Translations under genes and position numbers: made by a program
The notes under the pieces: generated by a model
The model's database searches: none
Seen by the model: only the letters and a program-made list of their open reading frames with translations
Told to the model about the DNA's origin: nothing
In this document: piece by piece, positions 46,501-57,323 of the stretch
Layout of the letters: every line of letters begins with the position of its first letter
How positions within the stretch are numbered: the first letter of the stretch is position 1
Source of the DNA: Microplitis mediator
Lineage: Eukaryota > Arthropoda > Insecta > Hymenoptera > Braconidae
NCBI RefSeq assembly: GCF_029852145.1
Contig: NC_079979.1
Span: 13,866,642-13,930,641, forward strand
DNA: 64,000 nt
Direction of reading: 5' to 3'

Positions 46501-49500
46501 CCATAAATGACAAATGCATTCATAGGGTTTTTGTAAATATAATAGGGTGTTTCATATTTAGGCGATATTTTTTTTTCTGTCCTACCTGAAAAACTAACAA
46601 TTTATAGAACAAAAAAAATGTTCCCACTTGAAAAAAAATTCTAAGTCAATTAGGGGCTTAGCGCATCGAAAAATTCGATTTCCCATTTAAATAACATGGG
46701 AAAAAAAATTTTTCTTAGTTTGGAATTTTTTACCTCGGCAATGACTTATTGTACGAATAAGCCTAGCACACATTTTTGTAGGGAATTTAACGCTCTACAA
46801 AAAAAGTCTCTTATTATTTTTTGATAAATCCATCTGTTCAAAAGTTAATGGACCTCAAAGTCGTTAGAGTAAATTTCGAGATCTTTTTACTTTTCCGGCG
46901 AAACTATCGGACTTGTCATTAAATGCCATAGAGTCTTTTTTGTAGACAATTTTATTTCCTACGAATTATCATTGATAATTTTTTTTCCAATTCTGCATTG
47001 TTTTCTAGTTATTTCCATTTTAATGTCAAGCTCCTAAAAAAATAGTGTTCTGATCGATTTTAAGAGCTTGGCATTGAAATGGAATTAACTTGAAAACAAT
47101 GCAGAATTGAATAAAAATTTATCAGAGATAGTTTGTAGAAAATAAAATTGTCTACAAAAAAGATTCTATGGCATTTTATGATAAGTCCGATAGTTTCGCC
47201 GAAAAAGTAAAAAGATCTCGAAATTTACTCTAACTTGACTTCGAGGTCCAATAACTTTTGAACAGATGGATTTATCAAAAAATGATAAGAGGCTTTTAAA
47301 TTAAGTAATTTTAACTCATGTTTTTAAGTAAACTCCCCTATATTCTTTTCTCCGTGTAGGAGCTTCATAAAGTTGTAATGGTGTAACAAAACGTTGGAAT
47401 TGTTTTACAATTAATATTTTATCATCTTTCACTCTCCTAAAGTTAATGCATACTTTATTTTTTCACGTTTATTGACTCTTCTGCCATATTTTTTGTTTTT
47501 TAAGGTAATGAGTGCAGCTCAAGTTATTATTGGTTTAGGAGGTATAGTCTACCCAATGATAATTGAACAAATGATGGCCATTTATGGATTTCGAGGTTTT
47601 TTTAAATTATTTATAACAGGAATTAATAAATAAAATAGTTTGTTGATTATTTAAAATAAACGTTTAAAATTAAGGGACGTCGGCAATGATTGGTGCACTT
47701 AGTCTGAATGCAATAGCGGGAATGATGATGATGCACCCAGTCGAGTGGCATCTGAGAGATCCAAATGAGGTGCTGGAAGAAAGACGTCAATTAAAAGCCA
47801 AAAAATCCCAGCCAGAGCACTCGAATTTAACAAAAGTAAAAATGATTGGTTCGGATTGTCGGCGATCCACGATACACGGAACTCAAGATTTTATGGAACC
47901 TACTCGCTGGAGTAGCTTGCGTAATATTAAAGATGATCCTCAGTGTCAGGAACCTTTACTTATTTTAAATTCCAAAGTATTAACTCTCAAGAAATTATTT
48001 TATATTTTACTATAAAAAATTTATAAATCCAAGTAAATAATTTTAATTTTAGGCAATAGAAGTTGTTAATTCAGATTTAGGAAACGAAATGCGTCCGAGG
48101 TCTAGATCGCATTCAATGAAAGTTAAATTAACAAATAGTTTATCAATAATGCCAGCTTCCAGCATTGGCAGCATCACTGGAGCTTTAATTGAAGCACAAC
48201 ATCGTCGTGATTTCACTACCAAAGCTTCACTTGATGAGTTGAAAGAATTAAGTATCAATAATAATAGTAATAATCATAATGAAAAAAAAAATTTTATTAT
48301 CAAAAGAAAATCAATTATAAGTGAAAAACAAGATCCTGGTATTTTGTACGTATTACTTTTAACCAACTTATTAAATATTTAAATTAGAGATTTTACATAT
48401 TATACTTTTTTTATAGGAAATTTTATGCCTTAAAAAAAAGTTCCTGAGAATAATATCTGATGTAAATTTAATATTTTATAAGTTATAAAGCTATTGAATA
48501 TAATGAAATACAGTCGGACCTCGTTAAAAGACTACGCGTTATAAGACCCTTCCCCTCAATTTGTTAAAACTCGCTCGGAACGATTCCCCCACCAACGATT
48601 CAATGAAAATTTTGCGCCGAAACCTCGCTATAAGACTAACGAACCGGACGACTAAAATCAAGATAAAATGTCCATACATATGGATTGTAAATTAAGGGGG
48701 TTCTCCCGTATGAGGGTCTGTTTTATAAGCGTTTTTTGGGAATTTTTTTTTTGACAACCGATGAAAAGATAGAACTTTGAGTTTTTTATCATTATTTATT
48801 AATATTTCAAGAGTATGTAAAACAAATTTCAAATAAAAATCTTCATTACAACGGAAGTTGTACCACTCTGAAGACACCCACCTCGAAAAAACAGTGCGCT
48901 CGATTCCTCCACGATTCGAGCTCATCGGCTTATCTGAACAAAAAAAAAAAAAAAAAAAAAAAAAACGGAGTTTTAATCTGTAAGCTCAAATGCATCGAGT
49001 GAAATAGAATTTCTATTTTTTTTCGTAACGCAAAAATAAAAAAAAAATTACGAAATTTGAAACTTTTTTTTCAGAAGTCTGCTAAAAATCCAATTTTTAA
49101 TATTTGTAAATGATTACAACTTACATTGTAATGAAGATTTTTATTGGAAATTTGTTTTACATACTCTTGAAATATTAATAAATAAATGATAAAAAAACTC
49201 AAAGTTCTATCTTTTCATTGGTCGTCAAAAAATAAAAATCTCAAAAAACGCTTATAAAACAGACCCTTACACGGGGAAAACCCCTCAAGTAATTTATTTT
49301 CATAACGAATACTTAAAATATCGTGGTTTCACATAATTAATTAAGGGAAAAGAACGGCAAAATTCTGTTTATTTATAATTATACACAAAATAGATTCACT
49401 GTATAATAGAGCAGAGTTGAACCGAATACATGAATAAAACACAAAACGTCGATAGTCTTATAGCGAGACTAGGGCGCAAACACTGTAATGCACAATATTG

Positions 49501-51132
49501 AGGCAACCTGAATTCTAAGAATTTTTTTCCCTTCAGCCACGAACTAGTCTTATAACGAGGTCCGACTGTAACAAAATATTTTATTTTGTAAAAAATTAGA
49601 ATAATATCTCTGCCTATAACTTGGAAATTATTATTTTCATGGTTTAATATCTTAGAACTTTTTTTGTGGTTCCAAAATTTTATATAAAATTGTTCATACA
49701 CTTTTTTGTGTGACATAAAATTTTTAAGTGTAACAAGTGATTTTATAAAAATCGATATGATTTGTTAAATTGTAGCCAACAATTATCAGATTTATTTGAA
49801 CTCTCGCTTCTAAAAGACCGTACATTCGTAATAATGAGTTTGGGAATTTCATTCGTATTTGTAAGCGACTTTACATTCGTATCTCTCGTTCCTCTGGCGA
49901 TGATGCACTCAGGATATTCAAACTCCCAAGCTGCAGTAACAGTAACAGTTGCAGCGGCCGCAGAATTGGCATCACGAATATTGTATTTGATATTTACTTT
50001 AATTGTTGATTGTCGAGCTAAAATAGTATTTTTCTTTGCAATGGTAGTCATGGGATTTGCTAAATTAGGTATTAAATTAATCTATTGGTTAAGGGGGACC
50101 GCTAGTGTGACCGCCTGAAAAAAAAAATGATTTTTGGGAATTTTTTTTAAGGAAACTACTGCATGGAATGTTTAAATGTTTTAAGAATAAAAAAAAACAA
50201 AAAGTTTATTAAACTAGAAGGTATTTCCCGTACCATGACCCTCGGGTTAAAAAAAAAAATTGAAATTTAACAAAATGGCAGAGTTTTTAAAAAAAGTTTT
50301 TAATTTTGCGCGAAAATTTGATGATTTTTGGCGGGCCAAAATTACATTTTTGATTCGATTGGAAAACTGGAGGTTCATGGTACGTAGAAATATATAAAGA
50401 AGGAGCTGCAATTCGAATCAAATCGATCGGATGATTTGTCTTCTGAACTGCAGCAAATTTGAAAAATGTATTTTCGAGAACCGATAAGCGGTAGCTCTTC
50501 AGATGGCTGTAACTCAAAAAAACCATTTGAGATATGCATTAGAAATGGTCATTTTTAAAGGTATAGACTATCGAAATGTGCAAAAAAAAGTGATTTTTTC
50601 AAAATTTCACACTAGTGGTCCCCCTTAAATTGATTAATTACTTTAAGTTGTTATTTATTTATGTATTTATTTTCAGCATTCTTTTATTTTGGTGACACAT
50701 TAATGGGAATATATGTATGCACAGCGGGAATAGGAATTGTAAGAACGTTTTTAATGGTACCACAACCACTAGTTGTCGTAGAAAATTATCCTGTTGAAAT
50801 GTACGCAGCCTGTTACGGAATATTTACTCTAGTTAATGGACTCGTTATGGTTATAATTGGACCATTAGTTGGTAATAAAAATTAAATTTATAAAACAAAG
50901 ATCTTTATTTTATTAAAATGAATTAATTATTTATTCTATAAACTAATAAAATTTCTTTTTGCAACTCATAGGTATAATTAAAGATGTAACGGACAGTTTT
51001 GAGGTGGGTCAACTTGTTTTAATAGCTTTAAATTGCGCGTTCATCGTACCTTGGGCGTTTGAATTTTTGGTCGATTATCGAACGAAGAGAAAAAATAATA
51101 ATAATGATAATAGCAATAATGCGATAGCTTAA
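43579..51132 (+). CDS. MCT-D: divergent monocarboxylate transporter-like (SLC16/MFS)
   Basis: Nine exons: 43579-43764, 44024-44150, 44258-44472, 47505-47595, 47675-47976, 48053-48345, 49776-50068, 50677-50871, 50972-51132; 620 residues plus stop, phases consistent. Acidic N-terminal tail (about 45 residues), then LAPDGGWGWMIAIAM (signature). NAYFVKKRAKVMSA is the helix-5 motif. The cytoplasmic loop (about 225-400) is long, with basic patches (RPRSRSHSMKV) and a Ser-rich stretch. Helix 8 reads AAAELASR: Glu468 replaces the Asp of the other three, while Arg472 is kept. VVVENYPVEMYAACYGI and IIGPLVGIIKD are in helices 10-11. Intron set differs: no intron at the helix-4 site used by B and C, and a new one after KKRAK. 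The 3-kb intron 3 and the 1.4-kb intron 6 are transposon-filled. Two adjacent ATGs are present; the first was taken. Confidence 0.9.
44699..46012. mobile_element. GCATATGCCTTTTTGGCATTA-word foldback hosting a SINE
   Basis: Outer ends aacgcgtccctaatacc and gcattagggatgcgtc are inverted. The interior repeats gcatatgcctttttggcatt and its complement about eight times (for example 44826, 44880, 44990, 45476, 45808, 45944, 45979). A well-matched inner pair is 44743-44870 with 45470-45570. A 5S-derived SINE sits at 45024-45452. It lies in MCT-D intron 3. Confidence 0.75.
45024..45452 (+). mobile_element. 5S-rRNA-derived SINE (SINE3-like), full length
   Basis: A perfect 17-nt direct repeat aaataatgaaaaataaa flanks it (45007-45023 and 45453-45469), the mark of target-primed insertion. 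The head (about 45047-45130) closely resembles the 3' two thirds of 5S rRNA, including the internal promoter: gatcgccgaagttaagtagc and ctacttggctgggtgaccg. A hairpin follows (ccagtgatcggtaaaat, 45174-45208), then a tail region of about 240 bp unrelated to 5S and probably shared with a partner LINE. The head is GC-rich against an AT-rich background. It interrupts the foldback at 44699-46012. Confidence 0.88.
46545..47320. mobile_element. long inverted repeat R12 in MCT-D intron
   Basis: Arms about 46780-47030 and 47055-47310 are inverted, sharing cggacttgtcattaaatgcc-like and caattttattt tracts. The segment cccatttaaataacatg near 46680 also occurs in R7 (20008), so the two long hairpins are related. 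It lies in the MCT-D intron between exons 3 and 4. Confidence 0.8.
48511..49568. mobile_element. pogo-like element with nested inverted repeat
   Basis: TA|cagtcggacctcgtta...aacgaggtccgactg|TA: inverted ends and TA duplication typical of pogo-type elements. Arm copies ataagactaacgaaccggac and tatagcgagac-type motifs recur inside. A second inverted repeat (48694-49286, ends ccgtatgagggtctg-like) sits within it. About 1,058 bp, no transposase frame. It lies in MCT-D intron 6. Confidence 0.85.
48694..49286. mobile_element. inverted repeat nested in pogo-like element
   Basis: Arms about 48700-48860 and 49120-49280 share tctgttttataagcgtttt, tagaactttgagttttt and ttacatactcttgaaatat in inverted orientation. 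The centre contains a poly-A run of about 25 (48940-48964). Confidence 0.8.
50093..50624. mobile_element. piggyBac-like MITE, intact copy
   Basis: TTAA|gggggaccgctagtgtgac...cacactagtggtccccc|TTAA. TTAA duplication with G-run inverted ends fits a piggyBac-type non-autonomous element. 532 bp, no transposase. It is inserted 24 bp downstream of the MCT-D exon 7 donor. A broken copy is at 5791-6612. Confidence 0.8.
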
Positions 51133-51148
51133 TTAGATGTAGAAAAAA

Positions 51149-51159
51149 AATAAAATAAA
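51149..51159 (+). terminator. MCT-D poly(A) signals
   Basis: Two overlapping AATAAA motifs 17-27 bp after the MCT-D stop, followed by a T/A-rich stretch. Weak by itself in AT-rich DNA, but well placed. Confidence 0.5.
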
Positions 51160-51187
51160 TATTTTTTTAATATATCGTCTCTTGTTT

Positions 51188-51193
51188 TTTATT
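51188..51193 (-). terminator. CYP4G poly(A) signal
   Basis: AATAAA on the minus strand about 107 bp after the CYP4G stop at 51300, and only about 30 bp past the MCT-D poly(A) signals. The two convergent transcripts should therefore end almost back to back. Confidence 0.45.
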
Positions 51194-51299
51194 TCATTTT
51201 AAAAATATCTTATGGGTAGTACATGGATTTTTTTTTTGCAATTGATAGTGAAGTAGATGAGAGTATGGCAAGTGTAATAAAATATCATTAGGCAGTAAG

Positions 51300-54200
51300 T
51301 TAATTTCTCGGCTCAATTTCAATTTTGAAACCGTCTGTTCGTTTCAAAATAATATCTAGTTGGAGTTTAAAATCTTGTTCTTTTACGTTTGAGTGGATAC
51401 GATAATTTCGGAGAATTGTTGATATTAAAACTTTTAATTTTAACATGGCGTATTTTCTTCCAACGCATGATCTATAAAGAAAAAAAGTTGTCAATAATTT
51501 TTATAAAAGATTTTTGTAATTATTTATTAATAAAAAAAAATTGTTAAAGTATGTTTTCAATTAATAATTAATGAAATAATTTTTTAAATATTTTTCAGGA
51601 GTGTGCGATCGGGTTCGAATCGAATCGAATCGAATTGAATGTATCTATTCGATTCGAATTTTCCGAATTATTCGTAACTTTTCAAATTATTTGTAACTTT
51701 TTCAGTTATTCGTAAATTTTAGAATTATTTAAAAGTTTTTGAATTATTTATAACTTTTCGAATTACTCGATTCAAATCGAGAAAAGTCTCATCAGCTTTT
51801 AAATAGGGTAGAGGTACCACTTGTGGCCACTGCTCCATTTTTGAACATTTAATCCTTTATTTTAATTAATGAAAAAGTAGAAAATAAAACTTTCATTTTA
51901 ATAGTGGGATAGGAGTATCTTTAGACATATTTAAAAAATTGATTATGTTATTGGGTCTTTTACAGATTATTTTATTTGAGTTTTTTAAATGTCCAAAACT
52001 GGCCCTAAAGTGACCAAAAACGGTACATCAGTTCAAAATATTTATTTTGTATTGAATACTTAACCATTTAAAAATTTTAAATGCATTTTACATTGATATT
52101 CTTTAATAATTTCTAATATTTTCACTATGAATAAACGCACGTCAGTGCAAAAAATAACTCATTTTATTTACTGTTCCGGTCTTAGGACAACCGAATTCCG
52201 GTATTAGGACAAAGCTATTTTAGCGTTCCGGTATTGGGTTTTTTGGGTGTCAGAAAAAAATTTTTTTTTTATATTAAATTTAAGAAAAATTAAATAATTT
52301 GATTATTTTTGAATACACTGAAAAAATTAATTGGTAGCAGCTACCAATGGGCAATTGGTAGCTACCACCGATGATTTTTCGGTAACCGCTACCAATAATT
52401 TCGGTAGCTGCTACTGATTAATTTTCGATAACAGCTTCCGATTATTTCGTTAACGGCTACCGATTATTCGGTAACAGCTACCGATTATTTCGGTAGCCGT
52501 TACTGATTGGAATCGGTACCAGCTACCGAAAAAAAATCGGTAGCTGTTACCGAAAATTAGGTAAATGGTACCGAAATAATCAGTAGCTGCTACCGATTTT
52601 TTTTTCAATGTAAGTAAATGTCTATTCTATATGATGTAATAAATTATTTTGATTTATAATCAATTTGAATATTTTTAAAACGATAAAAATTGTCATATAC
52701 CCTTGATCGTTGCGGTATTGGGTTTTTTTAATTATTAATTATAATATTTAAAAAAAAAATTATTTTAGTTATTAAGATATGAATAAAAAAATATTAACAA
52801 AATTACCTTGGACCAGCACTAAATGGAACATAAGCATAATAATGGCGGTTTTGGGTGTACTCTGGTAAAAATCGATCAGGATCAAAGACTTCTGGATTCG
52901 GATAATATTCCTCCAGACGATGAATTTGGTATGGAGTTATAATTACCGTACTTCCACGTGGTAATACATACCCACCGGTTGCTTTTATTAATACAACCAA
53001 TTTTATTATTAAATTCTGTTATATATAAACTTATCGTAAATAATTTTTATATGTACGAGTTAATTACCAATTTTAACGTCTTCATTTAATTGTCTAGCAA
53101 TAGCTGGTACTGGTGGGAACATACGAAGCGATTCCATAATAACGCGTTCAAGATATTTCATCTCCAAAGTATCTTGGAATGTGCAGGGACGATCAGAGCC
53201 TTTGAAAATACCATTTAATTCCTCATAAACTCTCTCCTGCAAAAACATCAAATTTTTCATCGGATTATTTTACGCAATGAAGGATTAAAGTTGTTAATAA
53301 TTAAAAATAAATTTAATAACTTGAATGTCTTTGTGAACTCCTAACACACAAAGCGTAAAACTAGAACCAGCGGCAGTGGTATCGTGACCCTGGAATAATT
53401 TATTATTTATTAGAACCTTGATAATATAGCAGCTATTTATGAATTCATAAATATTTATTCTTGTATAAATTATTTAAAATTAACACCTCAAACATAATTG
53501 TGTCAACTTCTTCGCGCACTTCTTCTTCAGTTAGTGTTGAGCCATTGCGATTCAGTTCAAGAAGAAGGTCTAAAAATGCTAACCTTCTTTTTTCTCCTAC
53601 AATTTAAGTAATGAATAAATTCATAAATCGTTTAATTAATTATTAAATTAATTAATTTAATAGTTTTTTCTATAGATCTGCATCAAAAGTTAATTTCTGC
53701 CCTATTTAGCAGGAAGAAAGCCGTAGTGTTCTCTTACGAGAAAACGAATGATGAAATTTAACGCATGCGCCATTCTTCCCACAAACAGAGGCAGAAATTT
53801 AAACTTTTAGGTGCAGATCTAGTGAAAAATAGTATACACACCACGGGGAAGGTACAACGTCCCATTACGCGTGTTTGCTACTCACGCCTTCGGCTCGGGT
53901 AAACAATTATATTGTCATCCCAACAAGAGATTGAACTTCGGGTGTCGTCGGTTTTTACTCCCACTCTGGATGTTTTATGTGTTAAATGTTCTCCCATTTC
54001 TACACGCATGCGCAGTTCATAAATGTTTGGTAGTGGGGGTAATTTCCGAGGTCTATTCTCTCACTGGGACCACAATACACGCGGGTTGAAATGTCATATT
54101 TTCCTCCCTTGGTGTGTAATACACTATTCATGATACCAAAATCGAAACTTCGAGTTTCAGTGTCTTTACAGTCAATCGAAAGAAGCTAATTTCAGTCCAA

Positions 54201-57143
54201 TGCCGCGAATGAATATTAATAAACGCATAAATTGCAAAGTCCTTCAGCCAGTGGACATAATTATGCGCGTTTCGTCCTTTGGGGAAAAATAAATAATGTT
54301 TCTGCCCGCTGACTAAAGGCATTCGCACTTTCAAATCTGATACTTGTCGTTTGTGAAATAGTAATTTCAGACCATTCATTTTATTTATGTAAATGCACTG
54401 ATAGAAGGATTTCTTAGCATTTAAAAAGGCTTCTTAGTATTTAAGAAATCATTTCTTGAGCATCATTTTTTTGTATTTAAAAAATATTTCATACTATTTA
54501 AGAAATCATGTCTTAAGAAATGAATTTTTAAATATTAAGAAATCATTTCTTAAATGCTAAGAAATCCTTCTATCAGTGTGACAGTTCTGACTTTGTGATT
54601 GAGTTTTTTAAAAACGAGTGTAAATAATAAATACTATTTATAGTTTCTGCTTAACTATAAATTATAAATGACAATTTACGCTTACGCTAATAGTTGATGA
54701 CACCATTGGTCTTAAATTGGTTTCTGACTAACTGATGACACTGAAACTTTAAGTTCCAATGCGGGTAATCATGAAAAATATATTGTGTGACACAAAATGA
54801 AACACGATTTCAGACTTCGGTTGATGTCAGCCCTAACCTTCGGCTCGGGCAGTCAACTTCACCTTCGCCTGAAATCGTCTTGTTCCATACCTTAACATGC
54901 AATAAACTATTTATAACTCACCAACGTCATTTTCATCAATTTCATCGAGATCATCACGCGCATAACGCATTGTAGATTCCTTTAATTTTTCAATTTCGTC
55001 TTTTGAATTACTAGTATTCTTCTGAGTGCGATACTCTTCTGGATAAGCCAATTCACCTTTTTCTTCATACTCTTGCTTTTTTGTTTTAATTACACCACCG
55101 GTTAATGAATGAATTGTGTTCAGAAGTTCTTCTTGCTTACTAGCGTATTTAGAAAATTTGAATAATTGATCAATACGCAGCATTATATTGTACTGTCTCT
55201 GATGCACAATATTACACAAACTAAAAAATGTAATTTATTATTTAACTTTTTAATTAAATTATAAATTTATCAAATAAATTAATGAACAAATAAATTACTC
55301 CATAACAGCCATTGCATAGTCGAATCCTGTACTTCCTCTTTTACGGCCGCGTACTCCCATTGCGGTATTTATTAAAATATCAACAGTTACAGCAGACAAA
55401 TAATCGTGGACATCAAACTCTTTTCCTACTTCTGATTTAAGTCTTTTGACTAAATCAATACTATTTTCATAAAACAATGGGACAAACGTTTTCAGTACAT
55501 TAAGATGAAATGTAGGTGCTATTATTTTACGGTGGGTTTTCCATTTTTCCCCATTGCTTATAAGTAATCCTTCGCCGAGCCATGGTTTGAAAAATCTAAT
55601 TTTTAAAAAATTTTTCTCATTCATTTATAAATTATCGGTCAATTTAAGTCCAATTTTTACCGAGTCAGTAAATTAATTTGTACGTATGTTTAATAAATAC
55701 TTGGCATTGTATACTAGAGGTGTGTAATATTTTTTTTTTGAGTTAATTTAATAATTTAATCAATAGGTTGTGTAAAATTTTAATTGAGTTAATTATTTTA
55801 TTATTATGTTTTTTTTTTTTTTTTTTTTTTTCAGTTAATGAATATTAAGAGATGTAAAGAATATTTTTGAGTATGAATAGATGACATTTAACGCTTCGTA
55901 TTTAAAGTGTGAAATTAGAAAATCGATAGGGTGTGCACTGTGTTAATAGAAATAATTTTTTATTTTGAAGTAATTGTTAGTTAACTTTGACTAAAAAATA
56001 TAAATAATATTTTTAAAAAAGAGTAGAAACTGAACGCTTCGTATTTCGAGTGTGAAATTACGTAGTTATTTTATAGGGTGTGTATTATGTTAATGTAATT
56101 CAATTTCGGATTTCAAATTTTTTTTGGTTAAATGAAAAATAAAAAAATATGACTATTTTTTTGAAAGAAAGTAGAAACTTAACGCTTCGTATTTAAAGTG
56201 TGAAAGTAGTTCGTCTATAGGGTGCGCATTGTTTTAATTTAATTGATTTTAGGATTTTAAAGTTTCTGTTAATTTATGAATGTTGAAGAACGTAAATAAT
56301 GTTTTTAAATGATAATAAAAATAACACTTCGTGATAGAAGTATGAAATTAATTAATCGATGGGGTGTGTATTGATTTGATTGATTTAATTTTCAGACATT
56401 TAATTTTTATTAGCTAAGTAATATTAAGGAATATAAGTAATATCTTTAAGAGAGAATTGACACAACTCTTTGTAATTAAGATGTACAATAATTTAATTAA
56501 TGGGGTCTATGATTTTCAGTTGAACTAATTTTTGGACTCTTAATTAATTTTAAATTGATGATTATCACTAAATATAAATAACATTTTAAGTAAGAGTAAA
56601 CACTTGATGCTTCGTACTTGAGGTGCGCGATAATTTAATTCACCAGTTATATATATATATTTTTTTAACTAAATAAATTTTATATTACCTATACTCAGGT
56701 GATTTATCAATATGAATATGACTGCTTAAAATAATTTCAACGTCATGTGGGTCCATTATAAATATAACAAGCTTAGTACCAAGAAAAGCTCGAATTACAC
56801 GACCATAATGCAAATATTTAAGTATTTCCATATGTACATCTTTGGGATCAACTCCTACTGCTATTAATGCATTACCGAAAAATGGTACTTTTGCAGGTCC
56901 TAATTAAATTTCAATCATAAATAATTATCAATTATCTAAAGTTAATAAATAAACAAAATATAAGTTCACGTATTATTTCCGTATTGATTTAAATTTACCT
57001 GGTAATTTATTTCCCATTTTAACAATCCTCAAATTTTCCATATAAAAATGTATCACCGCCAGTGTCGCAGCAATAAAAACAAGCGGGTAAAAAAATCCCG
57101 ATGGGAGATAAGACGAAGATGTCGGAATCGGTACCACATCCAT
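51300..57143 (-). CDS. CYP4G: cytochrome P450, CYP4G subfamily
   Basis: Nine exons: 57143-56999, 56899-56689, 55595-55299, 55220-54922, 53596-53487, 53389-53321, 53236-53068, 52981-52807, 51471-51300; 548 residues plus stop, phases consistent. N-terminal membrane anchor at about 14-37 (YPLVFIAATLAVIHF), then KVPFFGNAL. The C-helix region has GEKWKTHRKIIAPTFHLNV. I-helix is GHDTTAAG (355-362), ExxR is E412-R415, PEVFDPDRF lies at 463-471, and the heme loop FSAGPRSCVG has Cys494. The CYP4G hallmark, an extra acidic segment between helices G and H, is present at about 258-317 (KKQEYEEKGELAY to DEIDENDVG). CYP4G enzymes are ER oxidative decarbonylases turning long-chain aldehydes into cuticular hydrocarbons, usually in oenocytes; this is family knowledge. 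All catalytic landmarks are intact. A TATA box lies at 57316-57323. Confidence 0.95.
51600..51790. repeat. TTCGAATTATTCGTAAC word cluster
   Basis: Repeats of tcgaatcgaatcgaatt followed by variants of gaattattcgtaacttttc. No firm ends seen. It lies in the last CYP4G intron and is similar in style to the word-filled elements. Confidence 0.5.
51804..52030. mobile_element. TAGGGTAGAGGTACC MITE, copy 2
   Basis: Aligns over its length with 13823-14055, including tagggtagaggtacca and aaaactggccctaaagtgac. The right end is slightly eroded. It lies in the last CYP4G intron. Confidence 0.8.
52316..52610. mobile_element. GGTAGCAGCTACC-word foldback, TA duplication
   Basis: TA|cactgaaaaaattaattggt on the left and tttttttttcaatg|TA on the right. 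The interior is a run of ggtagcagctacc, ggtaacagctaccg and gttaccga variants on both strands, about 12 units. Non-coding, in the last CYP4G intron. Confidence 0.85.
53673..53821. mobile_element. MITE, TAGATCTGCA ends
   Basis: Ends tagatctgcatcaaaag and inverse at 53795-53821, each next to an atttctgcc copy. About 149 bp in CYP4G intron 4. The 53830-54130 stretch next to it carries a cttcggctcggg motif that recurs at 54838, suggesting a further decayed repeat. Confidence 0.7.
54396..54578. mobile_element. AAGAAATCATTTCTTAA-word foldback
   Basis: cactgatagaaggatttctt is perfectly mirrored at the right end, with tg flanking both sides. The interior is made of atttaagaaatcatttcttg-type words. 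About 183 bp in CYP4G intron 4. Confidence 0.85.
55700..56650. repeat. degenerate ~143-bp tandem repeat in CYP4G intron 2
   Basis: The marker acgcttcgta and diverged forms of it recur at 55891, 56034, 56182, 56324, 56464 and 56607, a spacing of 140-148 bp. Each is followed by agtgtgaaatta-like and atagggtgtg-like segments in the same order. That makes about six diverged units filling the 1.1-kb intron. Divergence indicates an old array. Confidence 0.8.
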
Positions 57144-57315
57144 TTTGATCACTTAGAGAAATTATGTCTCCAATAAAATAAAAAAGTAAAAAATATTAAA
57201 AAAAAAAAGATAAAACTTGAATAACTAATAAAACAAACAAAAATAACAACAAGTCACAGTGGCACTTTTATCACACGTTGTGCAATCAGTGCTAGTTATC
57301 AAAGCTAGGCAGGTA

Positions 57316-57323
57316 CTTTTATA
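57316..57323 (-). promoter_or_regulatory. CYP4G TATA box
   Basis: TATAAAAG on the minus strand, set in a GC-richer context (ccgcggttataaaagtacct). It lies about 173 bp upstream of the start codon, which puts a start site about 30 bp further on near 57290 and a 5' UTR of roughly 150 nt. Confidence 0.6.
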
